DNA from: Aestuariibacter sp. A3R04
Lineage (GTDB): Bacteria > Pseudomonadota > Gammaproteobacteria > Enterobacterales > Alteromonadaceae
NCBI RefSeq assembly: GCF_018860805.1
Contig: NZ_JAHKQR010000011.1
Span: forward strand, 342,459-406,458
Reading direction: 5' to 3'
Length of the DNA: 64,000 nt
Below the pieces are notes generated by a model. That model worked only from the letters and a program-made list of their open reading frames with translations, was not told the DNA's origin and made no database searches. Made by a program: the position numbers and the translations under genes. Shown in pieces: positions 45,485 through 54,944 of this stretch. Numbering within the stretch: position 1 is the first letter of the stretch; each line of letters starts with the position of its first letter.

Positions 45485-48052
45485 ATGAAAACATCTATGT
45501 CCCTCGTGACTAAACACGTCCGAACTGCACTAACGGCATCTGCCGCTGTGAGTATGCTGGCATCTTTGAATGTCCAGGCGCAGCAGTCGGAAGAAGCTGC
45601 TGAAGATATTGAGCAAATTGCTATTGTCGGTACACGGGGAGCGCCCCGTTCCGTAGGTGATTCCCCCGTACCGGTAGACATTATCTCCAGCGAAGAGTTT
45701 CAAAATCAGGGGGCCACAGACATGGTCTCCATGATGCAAACCGTTGTGCCTTCATTTAACGTTAACGATCAACCCATCAACGACGCTTCTACTCTGGTGC
45801 GTCCTGCTAACCTTCGTGGTATGGCATCAGACCATACATTGGTCTTGGTTAATGGTAAACGTCGTCACCGCTCTGCAGTAATCACCTTCTTGGGGGGCGG
45901 CCTTTCTGACGGTGCACAAGGCCCGGATATTTCCGTTATTCCCTCATCGGCACTCAAGCAGGTTGAGGTTTTACGTGATGGTGCCGCAGCACAATACGGT
46001 TCTGATGCTATCGCCGGAGTAGTGAACTTTGTCTTGAAAGACAACGACGAAGGGGGAATGTTTGAAGCGCGCTACGGTTCGTACTACGAGGGTGATGGTG
46101 ACCTGATGCAGGTGTCGGGAAACATAGGTCTGCCATTGAGCGACAATGGATTTATTAACCTGTCTGCGGAATACCGTACTTCTGATCCTACGTCCCGAAG
46201 TGTACAGCGCGACGATGCCGCAGCACTTATTGCAGGCGGTAACACCTTTGTGGAAGAGCCAGCGCAAATATGGGGTAGCCCGGAAATTAAAGACGACATA
46301 AAAATATTTGCAAATTTGGGGCTGGAGTTAAGCGACAACGCTGAGGCTTACGCCTTCGGTAACTACGCAACACGTGAAGTGGAAGGTGGATTTTACTACC
46401 GCCATCCTCACACTCGTAGCGGCGTATATGACGGCGGCACAAACGAAGACGGTGAGCAGTTGCTGTTGGTGGGGGATTTAACGGGAGATATGTCCGGTAA
46501 CTGTCCTACCGATATTGTTGTGGGTGATAATGTACTGGACAACCCTCGCTATGTGAGTGAAGTTGCTAATAATCCAGACTGTTTTTCTTTTAACGAAATG
46601 TTTCCCGGAGGTTTTACCCCAAAATTCGGCGGTACAGTAACCGATATGTCTCTCGTGTTTGGTACCCGTGGAGAGCTGGCTAATGAAATTGGCTATGATA
46701 TTAGTTTGAATTTAGGCCAGAACGAAATTGAATTTGCCATTTCCAATACAATTAACCCGTCGTTGGGTCCGGATACCCCAACCTCTTTCAAGCCAGGCAC
46801 ATATACCCAATCAGAACAAACGCTTGATATCGATTTGACGAAACCCATTGATATCGGTTTGAATGACCCTTTATATCTCGCTGGTGGTTTCCAGTATCGT
46901 CATGAAAGCTACGAATCCATTGCCGGGGATATTGCTTCATATGAAATTGGTCCATTGGCGTCACAAGGCTTTGGTATTGGTTCAAACGGTTTCCCTGGTT
47001 TGTCGAACAAGAGTCAGAATGACGCGTCTCGTCACAATATTGCGTTTTACCTTGACGCTGAGATGTACCTTACCGATGACTTCTTAATTGCCGGTGCTGT
47101 CCGCTACGAAGATTACTCCGATTTTGGTACTACTACAAAAGGTAAGGTGTCCGCACGTTATCAATTGACAGAAAGCATAGCCCTTCGCGGTGCTTATTCA
47201 ACGGGCTTTAAAGCGCCTACTATTGGACAGAGTAATGTGCGAAATGTCACCACGGCGTTTGGTGCAGGTGGTAAGCTGGAAGACCAGGCTACCTTGCCGC
47301 CTACAGATCCAATTTCAGTACAGAAAGGTGGTACAGAACTGACGCCGGAAGAGTCTGAGTCAATTAGCTTTGGTGTGGTTGCTGAGTTTGAAAACGGTTT
47401 GTTCGTAACCGCCGACTATTACCACATTGAAGTGACAGATCGCATTAGTACAACATCGGCAATTGCGCTTACCGAAGATGATATTGCTGCGCTATTGGCT
47501 CAGGGGGTTAGTGATGCGTCGAGCTTCTCTGCAGTGAAATATTTCACAAACGACTTCGATACTACCACGGAAGGTGTGGATATTGTTGCGAACTACAGTC
47601 AGGAAATGTTCGGTGGTGATACTAAATATTCGCTGGCCTATAACTGGACATCTACTACTGTTGACGATGCATCAGATAACATTACACCTGATCGTATTCG
47701 CATGCTCGAAGACAACTTACCGCCAGTACGCTGGAGCTTCACCGCGAATCATACCAACGGTGACTGGCGCTTGCTCGGTCGTGTGAATTACTATGGTAGT
47801 ATCTTCGAAGACCATCTGGATTCGTCTTTACCCATAGATAAAGTAGGATCGGAGCTGTCTGTTGATGTTGAAGTGGGCTATCACGTAAACGACAATCTGC
47901 AACTGGTTGTTGGGGCCAAAAATGCGTTGGATGAATATCCGGATCGCAATGTCGCCTATGACAGCGAGGTGGCAGGTGCTAAGTATCCGGTGACTTCACC
48001 ATTGGGCATTAATGGTGGGTTCTATTACGTCCGCGGTATTTATACCTTTTAA
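45485..48052 (+). CDS. TonB-dependent outer-membrane receptor 1 (no STN domain)
   Basis: An 855-residue receptor. The signal peptide ends around NVQAQ (33). A TonB-box-like stretch (EQIAIVGTRGAPRSV) leads to the plug domain at about 55-165: MMQTVVPSFNVND, LRGMASDHTLVLVNGKRRHR, then DGAAAQYGSDAIAGVVNFVL. A 22-strand barrel follows and ends in the aromatic GGFYYVRGIYTF. The substrate is unknown; closely related in sequence to the second receptor 2 kb downstream. AGGAAA precedes ATG 45485. The leader carries a 24-base palindrome and a long stem-loop. A terminator follows before the ECF sigma gene. Confidence 0.93.
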   Translation: MKTSMSLVTKHVRTALTASAAVSMLASLNVQAQQSEEAAEDIEQIAIVGTRGAPRSVGDSPVPVDIISSEEFQNQGATDMVSMMQTVVPSFNVNDQPINDASTLVRPANLRGMASDHTLVLVNGKRRHRSAVITFLGGGLSDGAQGPDISVIPSSALKQVEVLRDGAAAQYGSDAIAGVVNFVLKDNDEGGMFEARYGSYYEGDGDLMQVSGNIGLPLSDNGFINLSAEYRTSDPTSRSVQRDDAAALIAGGNTFVEEPAQIWGSPEIKDDIKIFANLGLELSDNAEAYAFGNYATREVEGGFYYRHPHTRSGVYDGGTNEDGEQLLLVGDLTGDMSGNCPTDIVVGDNVLDNPRYVSEVANNPDCFSFNEMFPGGFTPKFGGTVTDMSLVFGTRGELANEIGYDISLNLGQNEIEFAISNTINPSLGPDTPTSFKPGTYTQSEQTLDIDLTKPIDIGLNDPLYLAGGFQYRHESYESIAGDIASYEIGPLASQGFGIGSNGFPGLSNKSQNDASRHNIAFYLDAEMYLTDDFLIAGAVRYEDYSDFGTTTKGKVSARYQLTESIALRGAYSTGFKAPTIGQSNVRNVTTAFGAGGKLEDQATLPPTDPISVQKGGTELTPEESESISFGVVAEFENGLFVTADYYHIEVTDRISTTSAIALTEDDIAALLAQGVSDASSFSAVKYFTNDFDTTTEGVDIVANYSQEMFGGDTKYSLAYNWTSTTVDDASDNITPDRIRMLEDNLPPVRWSFTANHTNGDWRLLGRVNYYGSIFEDHLDSSLPIDKVGSELSVDVEVGYHVNDNLQLVVGAKNALDEYPDRNVAYDSEVAGAKYPVTSPLGINGGFYYVRGIYTF

Positions 48053-48073
48053 TAGAACGTAAATGTTCGGTGT

Positions 48074-48098
48074 AAAAAGGGGGCTTTGCTCCCTTTTT
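48074..48098 (+). terminator. Intrinsic terminator after TonB receptor 1
   Basis: AAAAAGGGGGC (48074-48084) pairs with GCTCCCTTTTT (48088-48098), one G-U pair, three-base loop, T5 tail inside the right arm. Confidence 0.85.
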
Positions 48099-48178
48099 AA
48101 GCCGAAAGAATGAGAAAAACGCATGACTTCATGATGCCTGTGCTGGCATGATAGATTCATGCGTAAACGATTCACTAC

Positions 48179-48751
48179 ATGAGCCGCTCAATAACCATGT
48201 CAGGAAAGTCGACTATCACAGCTACTTTCGTAAAGTATCGCGCGAAGATGATGCGTGCTGTTAGTGCTATTGTTGGTGCAGACGACATCGAGGACATCGT
48301 TCAGGATGCGTTTATAAGAAGTTACGAAGCTGAATTAAAGCAAGAAATTAAGTATGAGCGCACTTACATGCTAAAGACGGCCAGAAATCTGGCGTTGAAT
48401 CATGTAAAGAGCGCCGCCCATCAGCTGAACGAGTCAATGGAAAATATGGACATGTTGCCCCATGATTTGGTGGGGTATAGCCTGGAAAAACATGTCGAAA
48501 GTAAACAGCGGTTTATTCATTTTTGCCGCGCAACTGAGTCGCTGTCACCCGAGGTAAGAAGGGTGTTTTTATTAAAAAAGGTGTACGGTATGCGCCAGCG
48601 AGAGATCGCCGAACTGGTGGGATTGAGCGAGAGTACCGTAGAAAAGCATGTTGCCAAGGGCTTGTTGCAATGTGCCCGTTTTCTAGCTTCTTCCGAACAG
48701 GTGGACGGGGCAGAAACTGTTGGTGCTGAACCGTCAGGACAATCAAAGTAG
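48179..48751 (+). CDS. ECF sigma factor, FecI-like
   Basis: A 190-residue sigma-70 family protein. Region 2 (FVKYRAKMMRAVSAIVGADDIEDIVQDAFIRSY, about residues 17-50) and region 4 (RRVFLLKKVYGMRQREIAELVGLSESTVEKHVAKGL, about 125-160) are both clear. It lies between two TonB receptor genes and is followed after seven bases by a FecR-type anti-sigma factor, the usual FecI-FecR pair. ATG 48179 has no strong ribosome-binding site; an ATG six codons later is equally possible. It presumably drives the downstream receptor; no ECF promoter could be pinned. Confidence 0.93.
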   Translation: MSRSITMSGKSTITATFVKYRAKMMRAVSAIVGADDIEDIVQDAFIRSYEAELKQEIKYERTYMLKTARNLALNHVKSAAHQLNESMENMDMLPHDLVGYSLEKHVESKQRFIHFCRATESLSPEVRRVFLLKKVYGMRQREIAELVGLSESTVEKHVAKGLLQCARFLASSEQVDGAETVGAEPSGQSK

Positions 48752-48758
48752 TTTAGGC

Positions 48759-49838
48759 ATGAGTAACGTCAGTAAGTTTTCCAGTAAAGACGAAATACAC
48801 GAAGAAGCTTGTCTTTGGATAAGCCGCATTGACCGTGGTTTGTCGGCTGAAGAAGCAGAATCCCTACAGCAATGGATGGCTGCAAGCCAAAGTCACAGAC
48901 GCATATTGTTTGAGCTCGCCCAATTGTGGGATGATCTCAGCGTATTAAATGAGCTGAAAGGACTGTTTCCACTGAAAACCAGTCACAAAGGCGATACGTT
49001 AAAAGCGAGAAAAATCTTGCGACATGCGCGTTGGAGTGTGGCGGCTGGCTTTATTTTAATGGCAGCTGCTGCATTGATGATGGTTGATTCACAATGGTTT
49101 GGACGAAATGACAATGGTTATGCGTTGGTCCAGCGTGTGGGTACGGCTATAGGCGAACAAAAGACGCTGACATTGGATGACGGTTCTGTGATTCATCTGA
49201 ATACTAATTCGGCTATTCATATTTCCTATAACGACGTACAACGCAAAATCGATTTGATAAAAGGCGAAGCTCATTTTACCGTGGCTCACGATGCGACTCG
49301 GCCGTTTACGGTAAATGCGGGCGCAAACTCGGTAACGGCCATTGGTACTGCGTTTAATATGCAGTATACCCACGATGATGTATTCGAATTGGTTGTGACT
49401 GAGGGCCGTGTTCTGGTGCAGGATAAACAGGCCAGCATTACTCGTGAAGAGATTGCCGATGTCATCACTCATCGCACGGCGTCTCATGCGGCGCGATTAG
49501 TTGACGCGGGAGAGAAAGCTAAGGTTGCCGGTACAGTGAACGATAGGCAGAGTCTTGATGACAGCGCTATGGAACAGGATCTCGCCTGGCAGCAGGGCAT
49601 GATTGTCTTCAAGGGAGAACCCTTGGAGGATGCGTTGCGTGAAATTGAGCGATATACCGCAGTAGATTTCGAAATTCAGGGGGATTCCCTTAAACAAAAA
49701 CGCGTTGCAGGGTACTTTAAAGTGGGAGACATTAGCGGTTTACTATTCGCATTGAAAAACAGCTTTAATATTGAACACAAACGCTTGGATCCGATGACAA
49801 TTCAATTGTCCGAACGCGATGCGGGTGGTGACGCCTAG
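48759..49838 (+). CDS. FecR-type anti-sigma/signal transducer
   Basis: A 359-residue inner-membrane protein. A cytoplasmic N-terminus of about 85 residues has the FecR_N pattern (EEACLWISRIDRGLSAEEAESLQQWMAASQSH). One membrane helix follows (WSVAAGFILMAAAALMMVDS) and then the periplasmic FecR domain, with QRVGTAIGEQKTLTLDDGSVIHLNTNS, KIDLIKGEAHFTVAHDATRPF and VTAIGTAFNMQYTHDDVFELVVTEG. It would sense a receptor with an STN domain, which is exactly the next gene. ATG 48759 lies seven bases after the sigma stop. Confidence 0.94.
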   Translation: MSNVSKFSSKDEIHEEACLWISRIDRGLSAEEAESLQQWMAASQSHRRILFELAQLWDDLSVLNELKGLFPLKTSHKGDTLKARKILRHARWSVAAGFILMAAAALMMVDSQWFGRNDNGYALVQRVGTAIGEQKTLTLDDGSVIHLNTNSAIHISYNDVQRKIDLIKGEAHFTVAHDATRPFTVNAGANSVTAIGTAFNMQYTHDDVFELVVTEGRVLVQDKQASITREEIADVITHRTASHAARLVDAGEKAKVAGTVNDRQSLDDSAMEQDLAWQQGMIVFKGEPLEDALREIERYTAVDFEIQGDSLKQKRVAGYFKVGDISGLLFALKNSFNIEHKRLDPMTIQLSERDAGGDA

Positions 49839-49889
49839 TCGTTCAGTCCGATGTATTATCACGGGGATAATAAGACGTTAGATCTGTTC

Positions 49890-49934
49890 AAGTACCCGTT
49901 CAGGGTTTGTTCTGCCAGATGCATTTGGGTACTT
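49890..49934 (+). promoter_or_regulatory. Inverted repeat in the leader of TonB receptor 2
   Basis: AAGTACCC (49890-49897) and GGGTACTT (49927-49934) are perfect complements, 29 bases apart. They lie in the 309-base gap 49839-50147 between fecR and the second receptor. Nothing else was recognised in that gap; the receptor start lacks a good ribosome-binding site. It may be part of a terminator for the sigma-FecR unit or an mRNA structure. Confidence 0.4.
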
Positions 49935-50147
49935 TAATATTATTCCATTGATATTTCCGGCTTACATATTCTCGCCTTTTGTATAGTATATTGAATTGTT
50001 ATTACATTGGAATAGGTAAAAGGCTTCGCAGACATGGCGTTTCATTTCTTTTTAAAACGGCTGTACCCTTGCGGTTTACCTTTATCACATCATGCAGATA
50101 ATGTTTGTTTTCTATTTAACAACCAACGGAAATATCGTTAAGCCTTC

Positions 50148-53036
50148 ATGAGAGCCATCAATTCCAACCGTTTGATTGTAATGGGCTTATCAATGCTCGC
50201 CGCATCTTGGAGCGGGTTTTCCTTAGCACAACAAACCTTTCAGTTTGACATCAATCCTCAGCAGGCTGATGAAGCGCTCACGGAATTTGCCAAACAGGCG
50301 AATACCACGTTGTTGTTTCCCATTGAAATGGCCGAGCGGATCAAAGCCAATGGGCTGTCGGGTACTTTCACGCTGAAAGAAGGTTTGCAATTACTATTAG
50401 CAGGGACGCCCCTGGCAGTTCAAATTGATGCCACGGGTATGTTGGTAGTCAAAGCCGCGCCAGAGAGACCTAAAACAATTTTGCCTCGGGGGCCGGTTAC
50501 AAGAATTAATGACAACATTGGTTTTTCTATTGAGCGAATTGCTGTCGTGGGTACCCGCAGTGCACCGCGTTCGGTAGTTGAGTCTCCGGTGCCTCTGGAT
50601 ATTATCGGCATCAACGCGATGCAGTCTCAGGGGGCCACAGACGTTTTAAGTATGCTGTCGGCGACAGTGCCATCGCTGAATGTAAACGATCAGCCAATTA
50701 ACGACGCGGCCAGCTTGGTGCGTCCAGCAAACCTGCGAGGGATGGCCGCTGACCACACGCTTATTTTGGTCAACGGAAAGCGCCGCCATCGCTCTGCGGT
50801 TATTACCTTTCTCGGTGGTGGATTGTCCGATGGAGCCCAGGGGCCTGATATTTCTGTGCTTCCTGCCGCAAGTATGAAGCAGGTTGAAGTGTTACGAGAT
50901 GGAGCTGCAGCCCAGTATGGTTCAGATGCCATTGCCGGCGTGATCAATTTTGTCCTAGATGACGAGGCTGAGGCGGGGTATTTTGCCGTAAAGACCGGTC
51001 AGCATCTTGAAGGGGATGGGGAAGTACTGCAAATTCAGGCTAACAAAGGCTATGCGATGGCAGAGGGCTTTCTCAACATTACGACAGAGTACCGGCAACA
51101 GAATGATACCCATCGCGCTGTTCAGCGCGACGATGCTCAGACGCTCATTGATGCCGGCAATGTTTACGTATCCTCGCCAGCCCAAAATTGGGGAGCACTT
51201 GAAGTTAACAGTGAATGGAAGTTAGCTTTCAACAGTGAGACAGCAGTTACAGATGACATAGCATTTTATTCCTTTGCTACAGCCGCACGACGGGAAGTGA
51301 GCGGTGGTTTTTACTACCGTCATCCTCAATTGCGCTTAGGGGTATTCCTCGATCCGAACAGTCCTTCCAGTCAATTGTTAGTGGCCGATCTCGATGGTGA
51401 AGGGCAGGGCGTGACCTGTCCCACGGTACCTATTGTTGATGACAATATACTTGATGACCCTGCCTATTTGTTGATTGCCGATGAGTACTCAGATGTAGGT
51501 CTAAATTGTTTCTCATTTAACGAGTGGTTTCCCGGTGGTTTTACACCTCGATTTGGCGGCGTGATTAAAGACGGTGCGTTTTTTAGTGGTATACGTGGCG
51601 CATTAAATGACGATTGGATCTTTGACTTAAGTGGCAGCATTGGCTACTCGAACGTACGTTTTAATCTTGAAGATACGGTTAATCCCTCCTTGGGACCCGC
51701 ATCACCCACGCATTTTTCTCCCGGCGCGGTAAGCCAGGTTGAACGTACGGTTAACCTGGATTTCTCGCGGTTTTTCTCCGGCTGGACCGCTAATCCCATC
51801 AGTATGGCACTGGGTGTTGAATGGCGCAGAGAAACCTACAGCCAGTCCCAAGGTGACGAAGCATCCTGGATAGCCGGTCCATTTGCTCAGGTAAAAACGG
51901 AAAACAGGACGACGGGTTTTGGTATCGGTTCAAACGGTTTTCCAGGTTATCAGCCCGTTTCTCAGGGGCATTGGAGTCGGCATAATTGGGCTATCTACGG
52001 CGATATCGAATTCTACCTCACTGAAAACTGGCAGTGGGCGGTAGCACTAAGAGGGGAGCGTTTCTCCGATTTTGGCTCAACCCTCGACGGAAAGCTCAAT
52101 GCCAGGTACGTCCTGAGCGATGTATTTTCGTTGCGGGGCTCAGTTAGTTCTGGGTTTAAAGCGCCCACCGTGGGACAAAGCAATGTCATTAACATTACCA
52201 CTGCGTTTTCGTCTACCGGATTAGAAGACCACGCGACCTTACCACCAACTCATCCTATTTCTCAGTCGTTAGGGGCTGAGCCGTTAACGCCGGAATCTTC
52301 GCGAAATTTTAGTATGGGAGTGGTGGCATTTTGGGATGAAGACCTTTACCTTACACTGGACTATTTTAATATTCATCTGACAGACCGCATTAGTACGACT
52401 TCCGCAATTCCCCTGACAGATTCTGCTATAGCAGCTTTGGTGGCTGAAGGGCATGCTGAAGCAGCGAACTACAATGCAATAAAGTACTTTGCAAATGATT
52501 TTGATACCCGTACTCAGGGAGTGGATCTGGTTTTCAATTATCGCTTCGAAGCAATGGGCCTGACTCATGCCTTTACTTCTTCGGTAAATTGGACGGATAC
52601 CCATGTGGAACGATTGTCGTCGTTTCCGCAGATAGCAGAGTCGGGAGAACGCATTCTTGTACCCAGCCTTACACCGCAACGGGTTCGCATGTTAGAAGAA
52701 AACCTGCCGTCGGTACGGGGGAGCATGACGCTTCGTCAGCATTGGCAGGCCTTTACGATGCTGTGGCGAATGAATTATTACGGCAGTTTTTATGAAGACC
52801 ATCTCGACGCTGCGGCGGGCTTAGATATCAATAGTGGTAGCACGGTAACACTGGACGCCGAATTTACGTGGCATTTCTCAGAAAACACCACGCTTATTTT
52901 TGGTGCGTCCAATCTGTTTAATCAGTTTCCAGACAAGAATCCACATTTAGGAGTAGCGGGGGCATTATATCCGCCCACATCGCCGTCTGGAATCAACGGA
53001 GGCTTTGCCTATTTTCAGGCGAAAGTGGCGTTTTAG
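50148..53036 (+). CDS. TonB-dependent transducer/receptor 2 with STN domain (FecA-like)
   Basis: A 962-residue outer-membrane protein. The signal peptide ends about residue 28 (GFSLAQQ). An STN domain occupies about residues 37-103 (ADEALTEFAKQANTTLLFP, then LLLAGTPLAVQIDATG), the part that contacts FecR. The plug follows (ATVPSLNVND, LRGMAADHTLILVNGKRRHR, DGAAAQYGSDAIAGVINFVL). The barrel ends in GGFAYFQAKVAF. It is clearly a paralogue of receptor 1, whose plug and barrel it matches almost block by block, but receptor 1 lacks the STN domain. It forms a signalling triad with the preceding sigma and FecR genes. The ligand is unknown. Confidence 0.94.
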   Translation: MRAINSNRLIVMGLSMLAASWSGFSLAQQTFQFDINPQQADEALTEFAKQANTTLLFPIEMAERIKANGLSGTFTLKEGLQLLLAGTPLAVQIDATGMLVVKAAPERPKTILPRGPVTRINDNIGFSIERIAVVGTRSAPRSVVESPVPLDIIGINAMQSQGATDVLSMLSATVPSLNVNDQPINDAASLVRPANLRGMAADHTLILVNGKRRHRSAVITFLGGGLSDGAQGPDISVLPAASMKQVEVLRDGAAAQYGSDAIAGVINFVLDDEAEAGYFAVKTGQHLEGDGEVLQIQANKGYAMAEGFLNITTEYRQQNDTHRAVQRDDAQTLIDAGNVYVSSPAQNWGALEVNSEWKLAFNSETAVTDDIAFYSFATAARREVSGGFYYRHPQLRLGVFLDPNSPSSQLLVADLDGEGQGVTCPTVPIVDDNILDDPAYLLIADEYSDVGLNCFSFNEWFPGGFTPRFGGVIKDGAFFSGIRGALNDDWIFDLSGSIGYSNVRFNLEDTVNPSLGPASPTHFSPGAVSQVERTVNLDFSRFFSGWTANPISMALGVEWRRETYSQSQGDEASWIAGPFAQVKTENRTTGFGIGSNGFPGYQPVSQGHWSRHNWAIYGDIEFYLTENWQWAVALRGERFSDFGSTLDGKLNARYVLSDVFSLRGSVSSGFKAPTVGQSNVINITTAFSSTGLEDHATLPPTHPISQSLGAEPLTPESSRNFSMGVVAFWDEDLYLTLDYFNIHLTDRISTTSAIPLTDSAIAALVAEGHAEAANYNAIKYFANDFDTRTQGVDLVFNYRFEAMGLTHAFTSSVNWTDTHVERLSSFPQIAESGERILVPSLTPQRVRMLEENLPSVRGSMTLRQHWQAFTMLWRMNYYGSFYEDHLDAAAGLDINSGSTVTLDAEFTWHFSENTTLIFGASNLFNQFPDKNPHLGVAGALYPPTSPSGINGGFAYFQAKVAF

Positions 53037-53038
53037 TT

Positions 53039-53233
53039 TTAGCAGACTTCTCTAAATAAGGACTCGTCAACAATAGTGGCATCGATGATTTGCTGGGCCA
53101 TTTGAATGCATTTGCCGCACTGTGCGCCGACGTCGAGGTGGTGACGGAGTTCACGCATATTGCCAACACCCGCATGTTCCACTGCCTGAGCAATATCTTT
53201 GTCTGTTACACCGTAACACATACATACGTACAT
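53039..53233 (-). CDS. bfd: Bacterioferritin-associated ferredoxin
   Basis: A 64-residue [2Fe-2S] protein with ligands Cys4, Cys6 (YVCMCYGV) and Cys39, Cys42 (AQCGKCIQMA), the C-x-C-x32-C-x-x-C pattern of Bfd. Bfd gives electrons to bacterioferritin to release iron. No bacterioferritin gene is adjacent. The gene converges with TonB receptor 2, only two bases between stops. A Fur-like site lies upstream. Confidence 0.94.
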   Translation of the reverse strand: MYVCMCYGVTDKDIAQAVEHAGVGNMRELRHHLDVGAQCGKCIQMAQQIIDATIVDESLFREVC

Positions 53234-53258
53234 GAAATATCCTCTAAAACTAATCGTT

Positions 53259-53279
53259 AATGATAATAGTTGTTATTAG
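53259..53279. promoter_or_regulatory. Fur-like site upstream of bfd
   Basis: AATGATAATAGTTGTTATTAG contains TGATAAT with a partial inverted half. Match to the 7-1-7 consensus is only moderate, but bfd is a well-known Fur target, and the site sits 25-45 bases upstream of its start. Confidence 0.4.
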
Positions 53280-53363
53280 TGTCAATGGCAAGAGGACTAA
53301 AAGCGTCTTACGGGAAAAATGCTTATTTCATTGAAATGTAATAAAATAAATTTTTAGTGTTAC

Positions 53364-53411
53364 CTTGGCTTTTTGCCAAGAGCACACATATACCTTGTAC
53401 CTTTTAAGGTA
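53364..53411 (+). promoter_or_regulatory. Hairpin and palindrome in the peroxiredoxin leader
   Basis: CTTGGC (53364-53369) pairs with GCCAAG (53375-53380) around T5. Then TACCTT-TT-AAGGTA (53398-53411) is an inverted repeat ending 24 bases before the start codon. These could be an operator or a 5' mRNA structure; I cannot name the regulator. Confidence 0.35.
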
Positions 53412-53435
53412 TAAAAACTACAGATGGAGAATATT

Positions 53436-54041
53436 ATGAGCGTATTGGTAGGTCGTCCGGCCCCTGACTTTACTGCTGCGGCAGTACTAGGTAGTGGTGA
53501 AATTGTTGATAGCTTCACGTTAAGTGACGCAATCAAAGGTAAAAAAGCAGTAATTTTCTTTTATCCCCTGGATTTTACATTTGTTTGTCCTTCTGAGCTG
53601 ATTGCGTTTGACAAGCGTTATGAAGAATTCCAAAAGCGCGGTGTGGAAGTAATTGGTGTGTCTATTGATTCTCAGTTCTCTCACAATGCGTGGAGAAATA
53701 CGCCGGTAAATCAAGGCGGTATTGGTCCAGTAAAATACACTCTGGTAGCCGATGTGAAACATGAAATATGTCAGGCTTACGACGTTGAGCATCCTGAAGC
53801 TGGCGTTGCGTTCCGTGGCTCATTCCTGATTGACGCGGAAGGTCAGGTACGTCACCAGGTAGTGAACGATTTGCCACTGGGTCGTAACATTGATGAAATG
53901 TTGCGCATGGTAGACGCACTTAGCTTCCACGAAGAACACGGTGAAGTGTGTCCTGCAGGTTGGACTGAAGGGAAAGCGGGTATGGACGCATCTCCTGACG
54001 GTGTAGCGAAATATCTGTCAGAGCAAGCGGATAATTTATAA
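53436..54041 (+). CDS. Typical 2-Cys peroxiredoxin
   Basis: A 201-residue peroxidase of the AhpC/Prx1 type. The peroxidatic cysteine is Cys51 (FTFVCPSEL) and the resolving cysteine Cys172 (GEVCPAGW), followed by a C-terminal arm of about 29 residues (WTEGKAGMDASPDGVAKYLS), the eukaryote-like arrangement of typical 2-Cys enzymes. It reduces hydrogen and organic peroxides, usually with thioredoxin. ATG 53436 has GGAG six to seven bases upstream; the frame also opens four codons earlier. No ahpF is adjacent. A terminator follows. Confidence 0.94.
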   Translation: MSVLVGRPAPDFTAAAVLGSGEIVDSFTLSDAIKGKKAVIFFYPLDFTFVCPSELIAFDKRYEEFQKRGVEVIGVSIDSQFSHNAWRNTPVNQGGIGPVKYTLVADVKHEICQAYDVEHPEAGVAFRGSFLIDAEGQVRHQVVNDLPLGRNIDEMLRMVDALSFHEEHGEVCPAGWTEGKAGMDASPDGVAKYLSEQADNL

Positions 54042-54047
54042 GAAGGA

Positions 54048-54074
54048 AGCCGGCATTTGATGCCGGCTTTTTTA
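54048..54074 (+). terminator. Intrinsic terminator after peroxiredoxin gene
   Basis: AGCCGGCAT (54048-54056) pairs with ATGCCGGCT (54060-54068), three-base loop, T6 tail. It lies at the convergent junction with rnt and touches its stop codon. Confidence 0.9.
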
Positions 54075-54707
54075 CTCTTCAGTCGCTAAAGGCCAGCCAC
54101 CGAGTTGCTTATAGCGATTGACGATAAAACAGAATAACTCCGCAGTGCGTTGTGCGTCGTACAATGCACTGTGTGCCTCGCTCTGATCAAAGGCGATACC
54201 CGCCTCCCGACATGCTTTTACCAGTACTGTTTGCCCCACAGCGAGTCCCGCTAAGGTCGTAGTATCGAACGACACAAACGGGTGGAACGGCGTGCGCTTT
54301 ATATTACTTCGCTGAATGGCTGCATTCACAAAACCCTGATCAAATGCGGCATTGTGGGCAACAATGACTGAACGCTGACAATCAGCATCTTTCTGCAGTT
54401 TTCTAATTTGCTTACACAAATCCTTCATTGCATCGCTTTCATCGATGGCGCCTCGCAGTGGGCACTGAGGATCGATGCCATTGAATTCGAGCGCGGCAGC
54501 TTCTAGATTTGCCCCTTCGAAGGGCTTAACGTGATGATGGACTGTTTTGTCAGGATGTAAATCACCCTTGTCATCCATGGAAAGCGTAACGGCAGCTATC
54601 TCAAGTAACGCATCTGAGCCGGCATTAAACCCTGCGGTTTCGACATCTATGACAACAGGGAAGTACCCTCTGAAGCGACATTTTAATGCCGCAGCACTAT
54701 CAGACAT
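54072..54707 (-). CDS. rnt: Ribonuclease T
   Basis: A 211-residue DEDD-type 3'-5' exoribonuclease that trims tRNA CCA ends and other stable RNA. The first motif is [23 protein letters not shown] (Asp21, Glu23). The conserved HNAAFDQGF holds the next Asp, and the final [16 protein letters not shown] holds the DEDDh His and Asp. Length matches E. coli RNase T (215). motY lies divergent upstream, the same neighbour as in Vibrio. Confidence 0.96.
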   Translation of the reverse strand: MSDSAAALKCRFRGYFPVVIDVETAGFNAGSDALLEIAAVTLSMDDKGDLHPDKTVHHHVKPFEGANLEAAALEFNGIDPQCPLRGAIDESDAMKDLCKQIRKLQKDADCQRSVIVAHNAAFDQGFVNAAIQRSNIKRTPFHPFVSFDTTTLAGLAVGQTVLVKACREAGIAFDQSEAHSALYDAQRTAELFCFIVNRYKQLGGWPLATEE

Positions 54708-54944
54708 AAAGTTTGATTATCCTTTCGCAAATCGCGTGTATTTACGCTAAATTTAGGCTGTATTCACAACAAGGAAGTAATTATCGCAGGATAACTTCAA
54801 GGTATCTACCGTTGTATGGATTATCTGAGTAGCGTCGGCAGATTGTACAATTGGAACATCATTTGCCCCGGCCAGTATGCTAAACTTTTTCCAGTAAATG
54901 ACGATAACAATATTGTATCCCCGATCTCGCTTTAGGATTCACTT

